Origin: Pseudomonadota bacterium
GTDB lineage: Bacteria > Pseudomonadota > Alphaproteobacteria > Sphingomonadales > Sphingomonadaceae
Assembly (NCBI GenBank): GCA_023392555.1
Contig: JAEVYW010000254.1
Coordinates: 1 to 7,596 of the forward strand
Length of the DNA: 7,596 nucleotides
Direction of reading: 5' to 3'
The notes beneath the pieces are model-generated. The model did no database searches, was not told the DNA's origin, and saw only the letters and a program-made list of their open reading frames with translations. The translations under genes and the position numbers were made by a program. Positions 1 to 5,814 of this stretch are shown piece by piece (the first letter of the stretch is position 1; every line of letters starts with the position of its first letter).

Positions 1-1
1 C

Positions 2-1354
2 GGCAAGACCAATGTCGCGATGACAATCGCCGGCAAGACGACGCCGGTCAGCGACACGGACATGGGTGTCCGCCCGAGCCTGGCCGAGAAGGTCCGGGCC
101 TTCGACGCCGGAATGGTGTTCGTCGGCTACGGCATTTCCGACGCACAACTGGGCATGGACGATTATCGCGGGCTCGACGTCCGCGGGAAGATCGTCGTCG
201 CGTTTCGTGGAGCGCCGGACGGGCTTCCGAGCGACGTTGCCGCCCATCTCGGCGCGTACAAGGGCCGGATGGCTGCTGCGAAGGGCGCCGCGGGCATCCT
301 GGAGATCAGTGGGCAGCCCGGAAGCAATGCCGCGGCGCCGAACCCGCAGAGCCTCAATTCGACCGACCCGATCACCGGCTGGGCCAATCCGTCCGGCAAG
401 GACGTGAGCGGCAGCGGGCTTCGCGTGAACTTGGTCGTGTCACGGCCGATGGCGGCACGACTGTTCGACGGCGCTGCCAAGAGCCTCGATGCGGTGCGCG
501 CCGAAGCGGCGAAGAAGGGTGCGCGCCCGAAAGGCTTTGCGCTTCGCCCCACTCTGTCGATCAAGTCGGAGACCGCGTGGAACGACTTCCGCAGCCCCGA
601 GGTGATCGGACGGCTGCCAGGCACCGATCCCAAGCTGAGCGCCGAGAACGTGATCCTAATGGGTCACCTCGACCATCTCGGCGTCAAGGCGGACGCCGCA
701 GCGAACGACGACCGTATCTACAATGGCGCGATCGACAATGGCGCGGGTGTCGCGACCCTGCTCGAGGCGGCGCGCCAGTTCGTCGACAGCGGCAAGAAAC
801 CGCGCCGATCCGTGCTGTTCATCGCCAACACGGGCGAGGAGCTCGGGCTGCTTGGTGCCGACTATTATGCGCGGCACCCGACAGTGCCGATCGGAAGCAT
901 CGCCGCCGTCGTCGATCTCGACATGCCGATCCCGCTTTACGACTTCACCGACGTCACCGCGTTCGGCGCCGAGCATTCGACCGTTGCGCAGGATGTCGCT
1001 GAAGCGGCGAAGTCCATGAACGTGACCGTCGGTCCCGATCCGATGCCGGCCGAAGCGATCTTCGTCCGGTCCGACCATTACCGCTTCGTCGAGCGCGGCG
1101 TGCCCGCAATTCTGCTGATGACCGGCTATGGCAATGGCGGCAAGGCGGTGTGGGAGCGCTGGCTCACGACCGTCTATCACAGCCCGAAGGACGATCTGAA
1201 CCAGCCGATTCGCTGGAACGCCCTCGCCCGCTATGCCGACCTCAACTACCGCATTTCACGGACGCTGGCCCACGCCGACGCGCGGCCGCGCTGGTACAAA
1301 GGCAGCTATTTCGGCAATTTGTTCGCGCCCGGACAGCCAAAAGCGGACCGCTGA
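2..1354 (+). CDS. Secreted M28-family zinc aminopeptidase with PA domain (5' end outside window)
   Basis: Predicted di-zinc metallopeptidase of family M28, which removes N-terminal residues from peptides; probably exported. The reading frame stays open to the left edge, so the true start and any signal peptide lie outside. Numbering from the first internal Met (base 20), residues about 30-180 resemble a protease-associated (PA) domain interrupting the peptidase fold. The full M28 metal site is visible: H216 and D218 in GHLDHLG, bridging D239 in AIDNGAG, the E273-E274 pair in TGEELG, D301 in DLDM, and H387 in VYHSPKDD. The SDHYRF segment typical of the family precedes the last ligand. The usual Asn of the NxDM motif is Asp here (D299), a minor variant. 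All catalytic residues are present, so the enzyme should be active. Its substrate cannot be told from sequence. A terminator hairpin follows the stop. Confidence 0.93.
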   Translation, partial: GKTNVAMTIAGKTTPVSDTDMGVRPSLAEKVRAFDAGMVFVGYGISDAQLGMDDYRGLDVRGKIVVAFRGAPDGLPSDVAAHLGAYKGRMAAAKGAAGILEISGQPGSNAAAPNPQSLNSTDPITGWANPSGKDVSGSGLRVNLVVSRPMAARLFDGAAKSLDAVRAEAAKKGARPKGFALRPTLSIKSETAWNDFRSPEVIGRLPGTDPKLSAENVILMGHLDHLGVKADAAANDDRIYNGAIDNGAGVATLLEAARQFVDSGKKPRRSVLFIANTGEELGLLGADYYARHPTVPIGSIAAVVDLDMPIPLYDFTDVTAFGAEHSTVAQDVAEAAKSMNVTVGPDPMPAEAIFVRSDHYRFVERGVPAILLMTGYGNGGKAVWERWLTTVYHSPKDDLNQPIRWNALARYADLNYRISRTLAHADARPRWYKGSYFGNLFAPGQPKADR

Positions 1355-1397
1355 ACCTTGACGGGCTCGGGCATTTTCGCTTAAGCGCCCGTCCAGC

Positions 1398-1430
1398 GGC
1401 TGCCCCGTCGGGGCGGCCTTCCTTGTTTTT
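1398..1430 (+). terminator. Rho-independent terminator after the M28 peptidase gene
   Basis: A 9-bp stem pairs 1398-1406 with 1410-1418 around a 3-base loop, with one G-T wobble, and is followed by a T-rich run ending in five Ts. It lies 44 bases after the peptidase stop and 33 bases before rpmJ. It most likely ends the peptidase transcript. If rpmJ is transcribed from a promoter left of the hairpin, it could instead act as an attenuator in the rpmJ leader. Confidence 0.6.
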
Positions 1431-1462
1431 GTGATTAAAAGACGAAGAGACAGGCGCGCGCC

Positions 1463-1588
1463 ATGAAGATCCGTAACAGCTTGAAGTCGCTCAAGTCGCG
1501 CCACCGCGATTGCCGCGTTATCCGCCGTCGTGGCCGTACCTACGTCATCAACAAGACGAACCGCCGCTTCAAGGCGCGCCAGGGCTAA
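1463..1588 (+). CDS. rpmJ: 50S ribosomal protein L36 (C-minus type)
   Basis: A 41-residue, strongly basic protein starting [17 protein letters not shown] and ending RRFKARQG, which is the alphaproteobacterial form of L36, a small protein of the large ribosomal subunit. Length and both termini match the family. Aligned to the zinc-binding form (ligands C11, C14, C27, H33), only the second cysteine is kept (C17). The other three positions are H14, an Asn and a Phe, so this is a C-minus protein that should not hold zinc. The ATG at 1463 is the only sensible start. No strong Shine-Dalgarno is seen; a purine-rich GAAGAGA lies 12 bases or so upstream. The gene stands alone, between a terminator on its left and a strong one on its right. 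Confidence 0.95.
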   Translation: MKIRNSLKSLKSRHRDCRVIRRRGRTYVINKTNRRFKARQG

Positions 1589-1625
1589 ACGCCCCGGCCG
1601 GTGACGGCCTCCTCGATCCTATCGG

Positions 1626-1656
1626 ACCGCGTCGGGCTCAACTCGGCGCGGTTTTT
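1626..1656 (+). terminator. Strong rho-independent terminator after rpmJ
   Basis: Arms 1626-1636 and 1642-1652 form an 11-bp stem (nine Watson-Crick pairs and two G-T wobbles) around a 5-base loop. The last arm base begins a run of five Ts (1652-1656). It sits 37 bases after the rpmJ stop and should separate rpmJ from the downstream exported-protein gene. Confidence 0.75.
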
Positions 1657-1709
1657 GCACGTCTCGCTTTCACCCTGCGTTCACGTCGCTACCTTTAGAT
1701 GGTGACGCT

Positions 1710-1715
1710 AAGGAG
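1710..1715 (+). promoter_or_regulatory. Ribosome binding site that fixes the start at 1723
   Basis: AAGGAG lies 7 bases before the ATG at 1723, an ideal spacing. The in-frame upstream ATG at 1699 has no such site and would add eight residues ahead of a good signal peptide, so 1723 is preferred. Confidence 0.7.
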
Positions 1716-1722
1716 TGGTGTA

Positions 1723-2001
1723 ATGATTCGCGTTTCGAAGAGTGCAATGCTGGCTGCGGCCGCCGCTTTGGCGGGCCTCGGGCCCGTGAGCGCCGCGTAC
1801 GCGCAGGCCGCACCCCAGAACCAGTCGACGCCGCGTGGGTGGAATTACGAAATCCGCGACGGCAAGCGCGTGCCCAAGAGCAACAATCGCGTGACCGCCG
1901 CCGACGGCAGCTGGCGTGAGGAAACGCGCCAGGGCAATTGCGTCACCGTCAAGGAAAAGACGGCGGCGGGCGAGTACAAAGAGACCCGCCGCTGCAACTA
2001 A
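1723..2001 (+). CDS. Small exported protein of unknown function
   Basis: A 92-residue protein beginning with a clear Sec signal peptide: MIRVSK, then an Ala/Leu-rich stretch, ending AYAQA with probable cleavage near residues 26-28. The mature part is about 65 residues, polar and basic, with two cysteines (in QGNCVTV and RRCN at the extreme C-terminus) that could form a disulfide in the periplasm. Words such as WNYEIRDGKRVP and DGSWREE suggest short beta hairpins. I do not recognise a named family. The start is set by a strong Shine-Dalgarno. It follows the rpmJ terminator, so it should have its own promoter, but I see no convincing -35/-10 pair in 1657-1709. Its stop overlaps the stop of the opposing lipoprotein gene by 4 bases. 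Periplasmic location is likely; function is unknown. Confidence 0.75.
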   Translation: MIRVSKSAMLAAAAALAGLGPVSAAYAQAAPQNQSTPRGWNYEIRDGKRVPKSNNRVTAADGSWREETRQGNCVTVKEKTAAGEYKETRRCN

Positions 2002-2381
2002 GCTGACTTGCTGCCCTGCTTGCGGATGACGCAGGCAGGCAGCTTCAGGTCCGCCATCGTCTTGCAGTCGCGCACCTGAGCCGTGCCGTCCGGCCCAACG
2101 AAGATTGCGAACTTGCGCCCGCTTTTGCAGCTCGCCGTCCACATCGACAGATTCCCATATTCCTGGACGTAGCCTGATTCGGTGACCGTCGCGCAGGCAC
2201 TGCCGCTGTCATAGATCGCGCGGCGTAGCGCAATCTTGAGGTTCATCGGGTCGAGCTTGTGGAGCGCGTTCTGCTCGGCGCTGCGCACGGAGATCGACTG
2301 GGTCGGCTTGGCTGGTTGCGAATTGTCGCAGGCTGCCAGTACCAGTCCCATCGACAGTGCCGTGATCGATTGAAGCCGCAT
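1998..2381 (-). CDS. Small predicted lipoprotein of unknown function
   Basis: A 127-residue protein with a type II signal peptide: MRLQ, a hydrophobic segment, then the lipobox LAAC with the lipidated cysteine at residue 18, followed by Asp. Asp at +2 is the classic inner-membrane retention signal in E. coli, but that rule is not reliable in alphaproteobacteria. The mature protein has four further cysteines (C63, C85, C106, C117), enough for two disulfides, within a compact region of about 60 residues containing YVQEYGNLSMW and FAIFVGPDGTAQVRDC. I recognise no named domain. The ATG is preceded by GGGAGG at short spacing (3 bases from the core). The gene lies 52 bases downstream of purT on the same strand, so co-transcription is possible though no functional link is evident. 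It converges on the exported-protein gene at 1723-2001. Confidence 0.75.
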   Translation of the reverse strand: MRLQSITALSMGLVLAACDNSQPAKPTQSISVRSAEQNALHKLDPMNLKIALRRAIYDSGSACATVTESGYVQEYGNLSMWTASCKSGRKFAIFVGPDGTAQVRDCKTMADLKLPACVIRKQGSKSA

Positions 2382-2433
2382 GGTCCTCCCTTTCGCGTCG
2401 CGACAGCTAGAACGGCTATTCAGCCATACGGTT

Positions 2434-3606
2434 CTATTCGCCGTATCTGATCTTCACCGCAGCGGCTGCGGCCTTGGCAGTCTCGAGCGCTTCATCGACC
2501 GTCGGAGCCCCGGCCAATGCGACGCCCATGCGCCGGTTCTTGAGCGTCTTGGGCTTGCCGAAGATACGAACGTCGACCGGCACTTCGCGGCGCGAGCGAG
2601 CGAGTGCGTCGGAAATCCCGGAGAATTCGAACGTGTCGCTTTCGCGATCGGCAAGGATGACGGCGGACGCTCCAGCGCGCGGAAGCTCGATGGCCTGGAT
2701 CGGCAGGCCGAGCACTGCCCGCAGATGAAGTTCGAACTCGTTCGGGAACTGCGTGATCAGGGTGACCATGCCGGTGTCGTGCGGGCGCGGCGACAGTTCG
2801 GAGAAGATCGCCTGCTCGCCGCGAATGAAGAATTCGACGCCGAACAATCCGTAGCCGCCGAGCGCTTCGATAACCTTTCGCGCCTGGCGGCGGGCCGAGA
2901 GAAGAGCGCCGTCGGGGATCGCGGCGGGCTGCCAGCTTTCACGATAATCACCGGCCTCCTGGCGATGGCCGATCGGAGCGCAGAACAGAACGCCCGCCGG
3001 CGTCGCAACGCTGAGCAAGGTGATCTCGCTGTCGAATTCGATGAATTCCTCGACGATCACGCGCGGACGGTCGCCGCGCATGTTGGCGACGGCATAATCG
3101 TAGGCGGGCCCGACATCCTCGGCCTTGCGGACAGTGGTTTGCCCTTTGCCCGAGCTCGACATCACCGGCTTGATCACGCACGGCAAGGTGACTTCGGCCG
3201 CAGCCGCAATCGCCTCATTGCGCGATTCCGCGAACCGATATTTTGACGTGACGAGCGCAAGCTCGCGCGCCGCGAAGTCGCGGATGCCGTCGCGGTTCAT
3301 CGTCAGCTGAACGGCCTTGGCCGAAGGCGCGACCTTCCAGCCCTCCCCTTCCAGCTCGGCCAGGGTCGCAGTGTCGATCGCCTCGATTTCCGGGACGATA
3401 ACATCCGGCTTGTGCTTCTCGACAGCGGCACGAAGCGCCTTTCCGTCGAGCATCGAGAAGATCTCCGACGCGTCGGCAAGCTGCATCGCGGGTGCATTTT
3501 CATATCGATCGCAGGCGATGACCCGGCAGCCGAGCCGCTTTGCAGCGATGGTGAATTCACGTCCGAGCTCGCCGGAGCCGAGCAGCATCAGGGTCGCAAT
3601 GTGCAT
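2434..3606 (-). CDS. purT: Formate-dependent phosphoribosylglycinamide formyltransferase (GAR transformylase 2)
   Basis: An ATP-grasp enzyme that makes formyl-GAR from GAR, formate and ATP in the third step of de novo purine synthesis, without folate; cytoplasmic. At 390 residues it is close to E. coli PurT (392) and collinear with it. The N-terminal nucleotide fold has GSGELG (10-15), DRYENAPAM (33-41) and PEIEAI (72-77). TMNRDGIR (102-109) opens the ATP-grasp region. KPVMSSSGKGQ (146-156) is the ATP-binding loop. GHRQEAGDYRESWQP (213-227) is highly conserved. E258, E270 and D277 (in SPRPHDTGMVTL) match the magnesium site. An in-frame TGA sits one codon before the ATG at 3606, so the start cannot move upstream. 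The protein lacks roughly a dozen leading residues present in E. coli. The start has no clear Shine-Dalgarno. It is divergent from the cyclophilin gene across 79 bases. Confidence 0.96.
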   Translation of the reverse strand: MHIATLMLLGSGELGREFTIAAKRLGCRVIACDRYENAPAMQLADASEIFSMLDGKALRAAVEKHKPDVIVPEIEAIDTATLAELEGEGWKVAPSAKAVQLTMNRDGIRDFAARELALVTSKYRFAESRNEAIAAAAEVTLPCVIKPVMSSSGKGQTTVRKAEDVGPAYDYAVANMRGDRPRVIVEEFIEFDSEITLLSVATPAGVLFCAPIGHRQEAGDYRESWQPAAIPDGALLSARRQARKVIEALGGYGLFGVEFFIRGEQAIFSELSPRPHDTGMVTLITQFPNEFELHLRAVLGLPIQAIELPRAGASAVILADRESDTFEFSGISDALARSRREVPVDVRIFGKPKTLKNRRMGVALAGAPTVDEALETAKAAAAAVKIRYGE

Positions 3607-3653
3607 GGCTCAGCCGGATAGCGGTGGGCGCAACGCTCGGCTAGACCAAGCCA

Positions 3654-3671
3654 GTTTCATCGGTTTCATTG
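3654..3671. repeat. Two tandem 9-bp repeats between purT and the cyclophilin gene
   Basis: GTTTCATCG at 3654-3662 is followed directly by GTTTCATTG at 3663-3671, differing at one base. The pair lies in the short divergent intergenic region, just upstream of the cyclophilin start at 3686 and about 50 bases from the purT start. It could be a binding site for a regulator of either gene, or chance. Confidence 0.4.
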
Positions 3672-3685
3672 CATTGGGGGTATCG

Positions 3686-4573
3686 ATGCGCGCACTGATC
3701 CTGACGTCCGCCGCTGTTGCTTTGGTGGGTGCCGCGCCGCCTCCAGCCAAGCCGCTCACGCCTTCGGACATTGTCGCTGCCGCCCCGGCGAGCGCGTGGC
3801 GCGACATCCCGGCGGACGATCTTCTGGTCGTCGGACTGGCGGGCGGGCGGAAGGTCGTCATCCAACTCGCACCGCAATTCGCTCCGGTCCACGTCGCCAA
3901 CATCCGTGCGTTCGCCCGCTCTACCTGGTGGGAAGGCTCCACCATCTATCGCGTGCAGGACAATTATGTCGTGCAGTGGGGTCAGAATGAAACCGACAAG
4001 CCGTTCCCTGCCGGCGTCGTCGCCAAGCCCGCGGCGGAATATCATCGCAGCCTCAAGGGGCTGACGGTGAAGCCTCTCGGCTATCCGGACGCCTATGCGC
4101 CGCGCGCCGGCTTCGCCGCGGGATGGCCGATCGCCTACAATCCCAAGGCAGGAACCGCGAACCTGACCCATTGCTATGGCTATGTCGGGGTGGCCCGCGA
4201 CCTGGCGCCCGACACTGGAACGGGCGCGGAGCTCTACGCGATCATCGGCCATGCGCCTCGCCAGCTCGACCGCAACATTGCCGTGGTCGGACGCGTAATC
4301 GAAGGCATCGATGCGATGAGCCCACTGCCGCGCGGCACCGAGGCTCTCGGATTCTACAAGGATCCGGCGCAGCGCATTCCCATCACGGTGAAGCTCGCAA
4401 GCCAGCTCGCGCCGGCGGAGCAGCCCAAGTTTCAGCAGATGGATGTGATGTCGGCGACGTTCGGCAGCTATTTGCGGCTGCGCGCCAATCGCAAGGACGC
4501 CTTCTACGAGCGTCCGGCCGGCGGCGTCGATCTGTGCAACGCGCCGGTGCCGGTCAGGCGCAAGCCCGCCTGA
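3686..4573 (+). CDS. Exported cyclophilin-type peptidyl-prolyl isomerase, divergent
   Basis: A 295-residue protein predicted to catalyse cis-trans isomerisation at proline bonds in periplasmic proteins. It starts with a short signal peptide ([17 protein letters not shown], cleavage near residue 16-17). The cyclophilin core begins with [17 protein letters not shown] (57-73) and has [13 protein letters not shown] (87-99), where R89 and Q97 align with catalytic R55 and Q63 of human cyclophilin A. Later come a GYVGVAR strand and [12 protein letters not shown], the family's closing strand and helix. Several other active-site positions differ: the SQFFI motif is replaced by AELYAI. About 65 residues follow the core. 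ATG 3686 is chosen because the signal peptide begins there and a GGGGG tract lies 5 bases upstream; the frame is open further left only as antisense of purT. An 11-bp inverted repeat covers the stop codon. Confidence 0.88.
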   Translation: MRALILTSAAVALVGAAPPPAKPLTPSDIVAAAPASAWRDIPADDLLVVGLAGGRKVVIQLAPQFAPVHVANIRAFARSTWWEGSTIYRVQDNYVVQWGQNETDKPFPAGVVAKPAAEYHRSLKGLTVKPLGYPDAYAPRAGFAAGWPIAYNPKAGTANLTHCYGYVGVARDLAPDTGTGAELYAIIGHAPRQLDRNIAVVGRVIEGIDAMSPLPRGTEALGFYKDPAQRIPITVKLASQLAPAEQPKFQQMDVMSATFGSYLRLRANRKDAFYERPAGGVDLCNAPVPVRRKPA

Positions 4574-4577
4574 CCGG
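4550..4577. repeat. Perfect 11-bp inverted repeat over the cyclophilin stop codon
   Basis: Arms 4550-4560 and 4567-4577 are exact reverse complements around a 6-base loop, and the TGA stop (4571-4573) is inside the right arm. It lies 8 bases from the stop of the converging zinc-ribbon gene. Neither strand has a T-run after it, so it is not a textbook intrinsic terminator. It may still block read-through or protect mRNA 3' ends for both genes. Confidence 0.6.
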
Positions 4578-4585
4578 AGTGCCGG

Positions 4586-4837
4586 CTAAGCGGCCCAGGC
4601 GTGGTCGTTCTGGCGGTTCTTGTGCTGGATGATCACCGGCCCGTTGTGCGAGCGCATGCTCGCCTCAGCCAGCGGAAGAGCGGTCGCGCAGAAAGCGCAT
4701 TCCGCGGACATCCGGCCAATCAGCCAGTGCGTGCGGCCACATCCCGGACAGTGGTTCACGTCATGCTCGCGATAGACAGCATGATATCCCCGTTCGTGCG
4801 GTCGGCGCATTTCACTAAGCGTCGGATTGGTCGCCAT
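4586..4837 (-). CDS. Small four-cysteine zinc-ribbon protein
   Basis: An 83-residue protein with two CxxC knuckles, C30-P-G-C33 and C47-A-F-C50, separated by GRTHWLIGRMSAE. This spacing fits a zinc ribbon binding one Zn by four cysteines. The region before the knuckles is rich in His and Arg (RRPHERGYHAVYREHDVNH), which could add metal ligands or contact nucleic acid. There is no signal peptide or membrane segment, so it is probably cytoplasmic. The ATG at 4837 (MATNPT) is chosen because AAGGA lies 9 bases upstream and a GAGGG nearer; the frame is open to 4891 but that extension looks non-coding. Similar short proteins are familiar to me from sphingomonads but carry no assigned function. It is convergent with the cyclophilin gene, 12 bases between stops. 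Confidence 0.75.
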   Translation of the reverse strand: MATNPTLSEMRRPHERGYHAVYREHDVNHCPGCGRTHWLIGRMSAECAFCATALPLAEASMRSHNGPVIIQHKNRQNDHAWAA

Positions 4838-4975
4838 TGCCCTCGTTCCTTTCGAAGGGTGCCCAACGACCAAAACCGAGCGAGGTTGCATGCTCGGAAC
4901 GAAGTGTCTCGAAACAACAATGGGTTGGCCGGACGGACGGAGCCGGTTTAGCGCCGGACCGAAAGCGGCAGGGGG

Positions 4976-5302
4976 TCAGCCGATCTGGATATCGTCCAGC
5001 GAAATCGGTTCGGCGAACTCGGCGCCGATGCGGTCGCCGGTAACCCATTTGACCTCGGCATTGGCGCGCTCGCGGCCGGGAAGAAGAAGCCAGACTCGCG
5101 ATCCGATTTCGAACGCGCCTTCACTCTGGGCCATGAAGCCATGTTCGGAAATGTTCAGGATCCGCGCTTCGACGCCGTTTTCGCCAAGCTGCCGCATCGT
5201 GGCCTCGACATCGACGGGATGACGGACGCTGCGCCGCCGGTTCGCCGGACCGGGATCTTCGCCAATGCGCGCAGTGAAGGTGGTAGAGCTCATGTCGAGC
5301 AA
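4976..5302 (-). CDS. Single-domain PilZ protein (predicted c-di-GMP receptor), second of pair
   Basis: A 108-residue protein made almost entirely of one PilZ domain, the fold that binds the second messenger cyclic di-GMP. Both binding motifs are complete: RxxxR at R23-R27 (RSVR preceded by RR) and NxSxxG at 50-55 (NISEHG), followed by strands such as GSRVWLLLPG and AEVKWVTGDRIGAEF. There is no output domain, membrane segment or signal peptide, so it is a cytoplasmic adaptor whose partner is unknown. The start is taken as TTG 5302 because GGAG lies 7 bases upstream; the alternative ATG at 5293 (MSSTTF) has no ribosome site at a useful distance. The upstream PilZ gene stops 4 bases before, so the two are almost certainly co-transcribed and probably translationally coupled. 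No clear terminator is seen in 4838-4975. Confidence 0.88.
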   Translation of the reverse strand: MLDMSSTTFTARIGEDPGPANRRRSVRHPVDVEATMRQLGENGVEARILNISEHGFMAQSEGAFEIGSRVWLLLPGRERANAEVKWVTGDRIGAEFAEPISLDDIQIG

Positions 5303-5306
5303 GGCG

Positions 5307-5609
5307 TTACTCCATGGGGGAAAAGAAGTTTATCCCAATTTTGCCATCCCGAACCCAGCACACCGATCCGTCGAGCGCCGCGCGATCGGGCAGCTGAAGG
5401 CTGACCTGCTCGCCGATATGCGGCGTGCGATCGAACGCGACCATCGCGCCGGACGGCGAGATGTTCGCGATCTTCACGGGATAGTCCCTCCCTCTCACGC
5501 CCAGGATTGCCGAAGTGGCCGGAGCCGGTTCGCGCGTTTCGGCGCGCTGGTCGAATAGCCGGCGAACACTGCGCGGTATCATTGATCCGTTGAGCATCGA
5601 GCTCCCCAT
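5307..5609 (-). CDS. Single-domain PilZ protein (predicted c-di-GMP receptor), first of pair
   Basis: A 100-residue protein with one PilZ domain. The RxxxR motif is R22-R26 (RAETR) and the NxSxxG motif is residues 49-54 (NISPSG), 23 residues later, the normal arrangement for cyclic di-GMP binding. Strands GEQVSLQLPD, GSVCWVRDGKIGINFF close the barrel. It lacks any output domain. It is a paralogue of the next gene by fold and motif, but the two differ widely outside the motifs, so this is not a recent duplication. The ATG at 5609 is preceded by GGAAGAGGG; internal Met5 and Met10 are possible alternatives. It heads a two-gene operon and is divergent from the L,D-transpeptidase gene across 205 bases. 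Confidence 0.88.
   Translation of the reverse strand: MGSSMLNGSMIPRSVRRLFDQRAETREPAPATSAILGVRGRDYPVKIANISPSGAMVAFDRTPHIGEQVSLQLPDRAALDGSVCWVRDGKIGINFFSPME
5310..5313 (-). promoter_or_regulatory. Shine-Dalgarno inside the last codons of the first PilZ gene
   Basis: On the minus strand the first PilZ gene ends ATG GAG TAA. The GGAG within it stands 7 bases before TTG 5302, the ideal distance for ribosomes re-initiating at the second PilZ gene. This decides for TTG over ATG 5293. Confidence 0.55.
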
Positions 5610-5814
5610 CGCCCTCTTCCGAGCACGACGAAAGTAAGGTGCGGTAACTTAAGGATTCGTTGGCGTAGATTCCTTGGCGCTCTTCGGACTCATTCCGTCG
5701 CACTGTTGCGCGCCTGACACTGGAACAGCCTATTCATCCGGTGTAATGAACGGAAGGGTTAAGGAGGGTTCCGGTGATCCGGTTTCCCGTTCAAAAATAA
5801 GGAAATTTCAGCCG
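5610..5814. other. Divergent intergenic region between PilZ operon and L,D-transpeptidase
   Basis: This 205-base region must carry promoters for both directions and is visibly more AT-rich than the genes. Rightward, TGTAAT at 5742-5747 resembles a -10 box, but no good -35 lies 16-18 bases before it; CTGACA at 5714-5719 is too far (22 bases). Other elements are a CCGG-TGAT-CCGG palindrome (5771-5782), an 8-bp palindrome GAAATTTC (5802-5809), and a repeated GGGTT (5756-5760, 5767-5771). AAGGAA at 5799-5804 is the probable ribosome site for the transpeptidase, 10 bases before its ATG. No RNA gene or coding region is supported. Confidence 0.4.

Noticed and set aside
2409..2435. Imperfect inverted repeat at the end of purT (AGAAC-GGCT / AGCC-GTTCT with a 5-base bulge) considered as a terminator
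   Set aside because: The 4-bp inner stem is weak, the outer arms are offset by a bulge, and no T-run follows on the minus strand.
2380..3246. A 288-codon open frame on the plus strand antisense to purT
   Set aside because: purT on the opposite strand is unmistakable across its length; the antisense translation resembles no family.
3317..3685. In-frame 123-codon extension upstream of the cyclophilin start
   Set aside because: It lies mostly antisense to purT and would bury the signal peptide that begins at 3686.
4892..4975. GC-rich stretch between the zinc-ribbon and PilZ genes, searched for a terminator or small RNA
   Set aside because: Only short CCGG self-pairs and a small CGGA-type repeat are seen; no convincing stem or T-run.
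5649..5663. Possible CtrA-like site (TTAA, 7 bases, TTGG) in the PilZ/transpeptidase intergenic region
   Set aside because: The second half-site matches only half of the expected TTAA(C), too weak to call.
5722..5745. Possible EcfG general-stress promoter starting at GGAAC (5722)
   Set aside because: No CGTT-like -10 element occurs 16 or 17 bases downstream.
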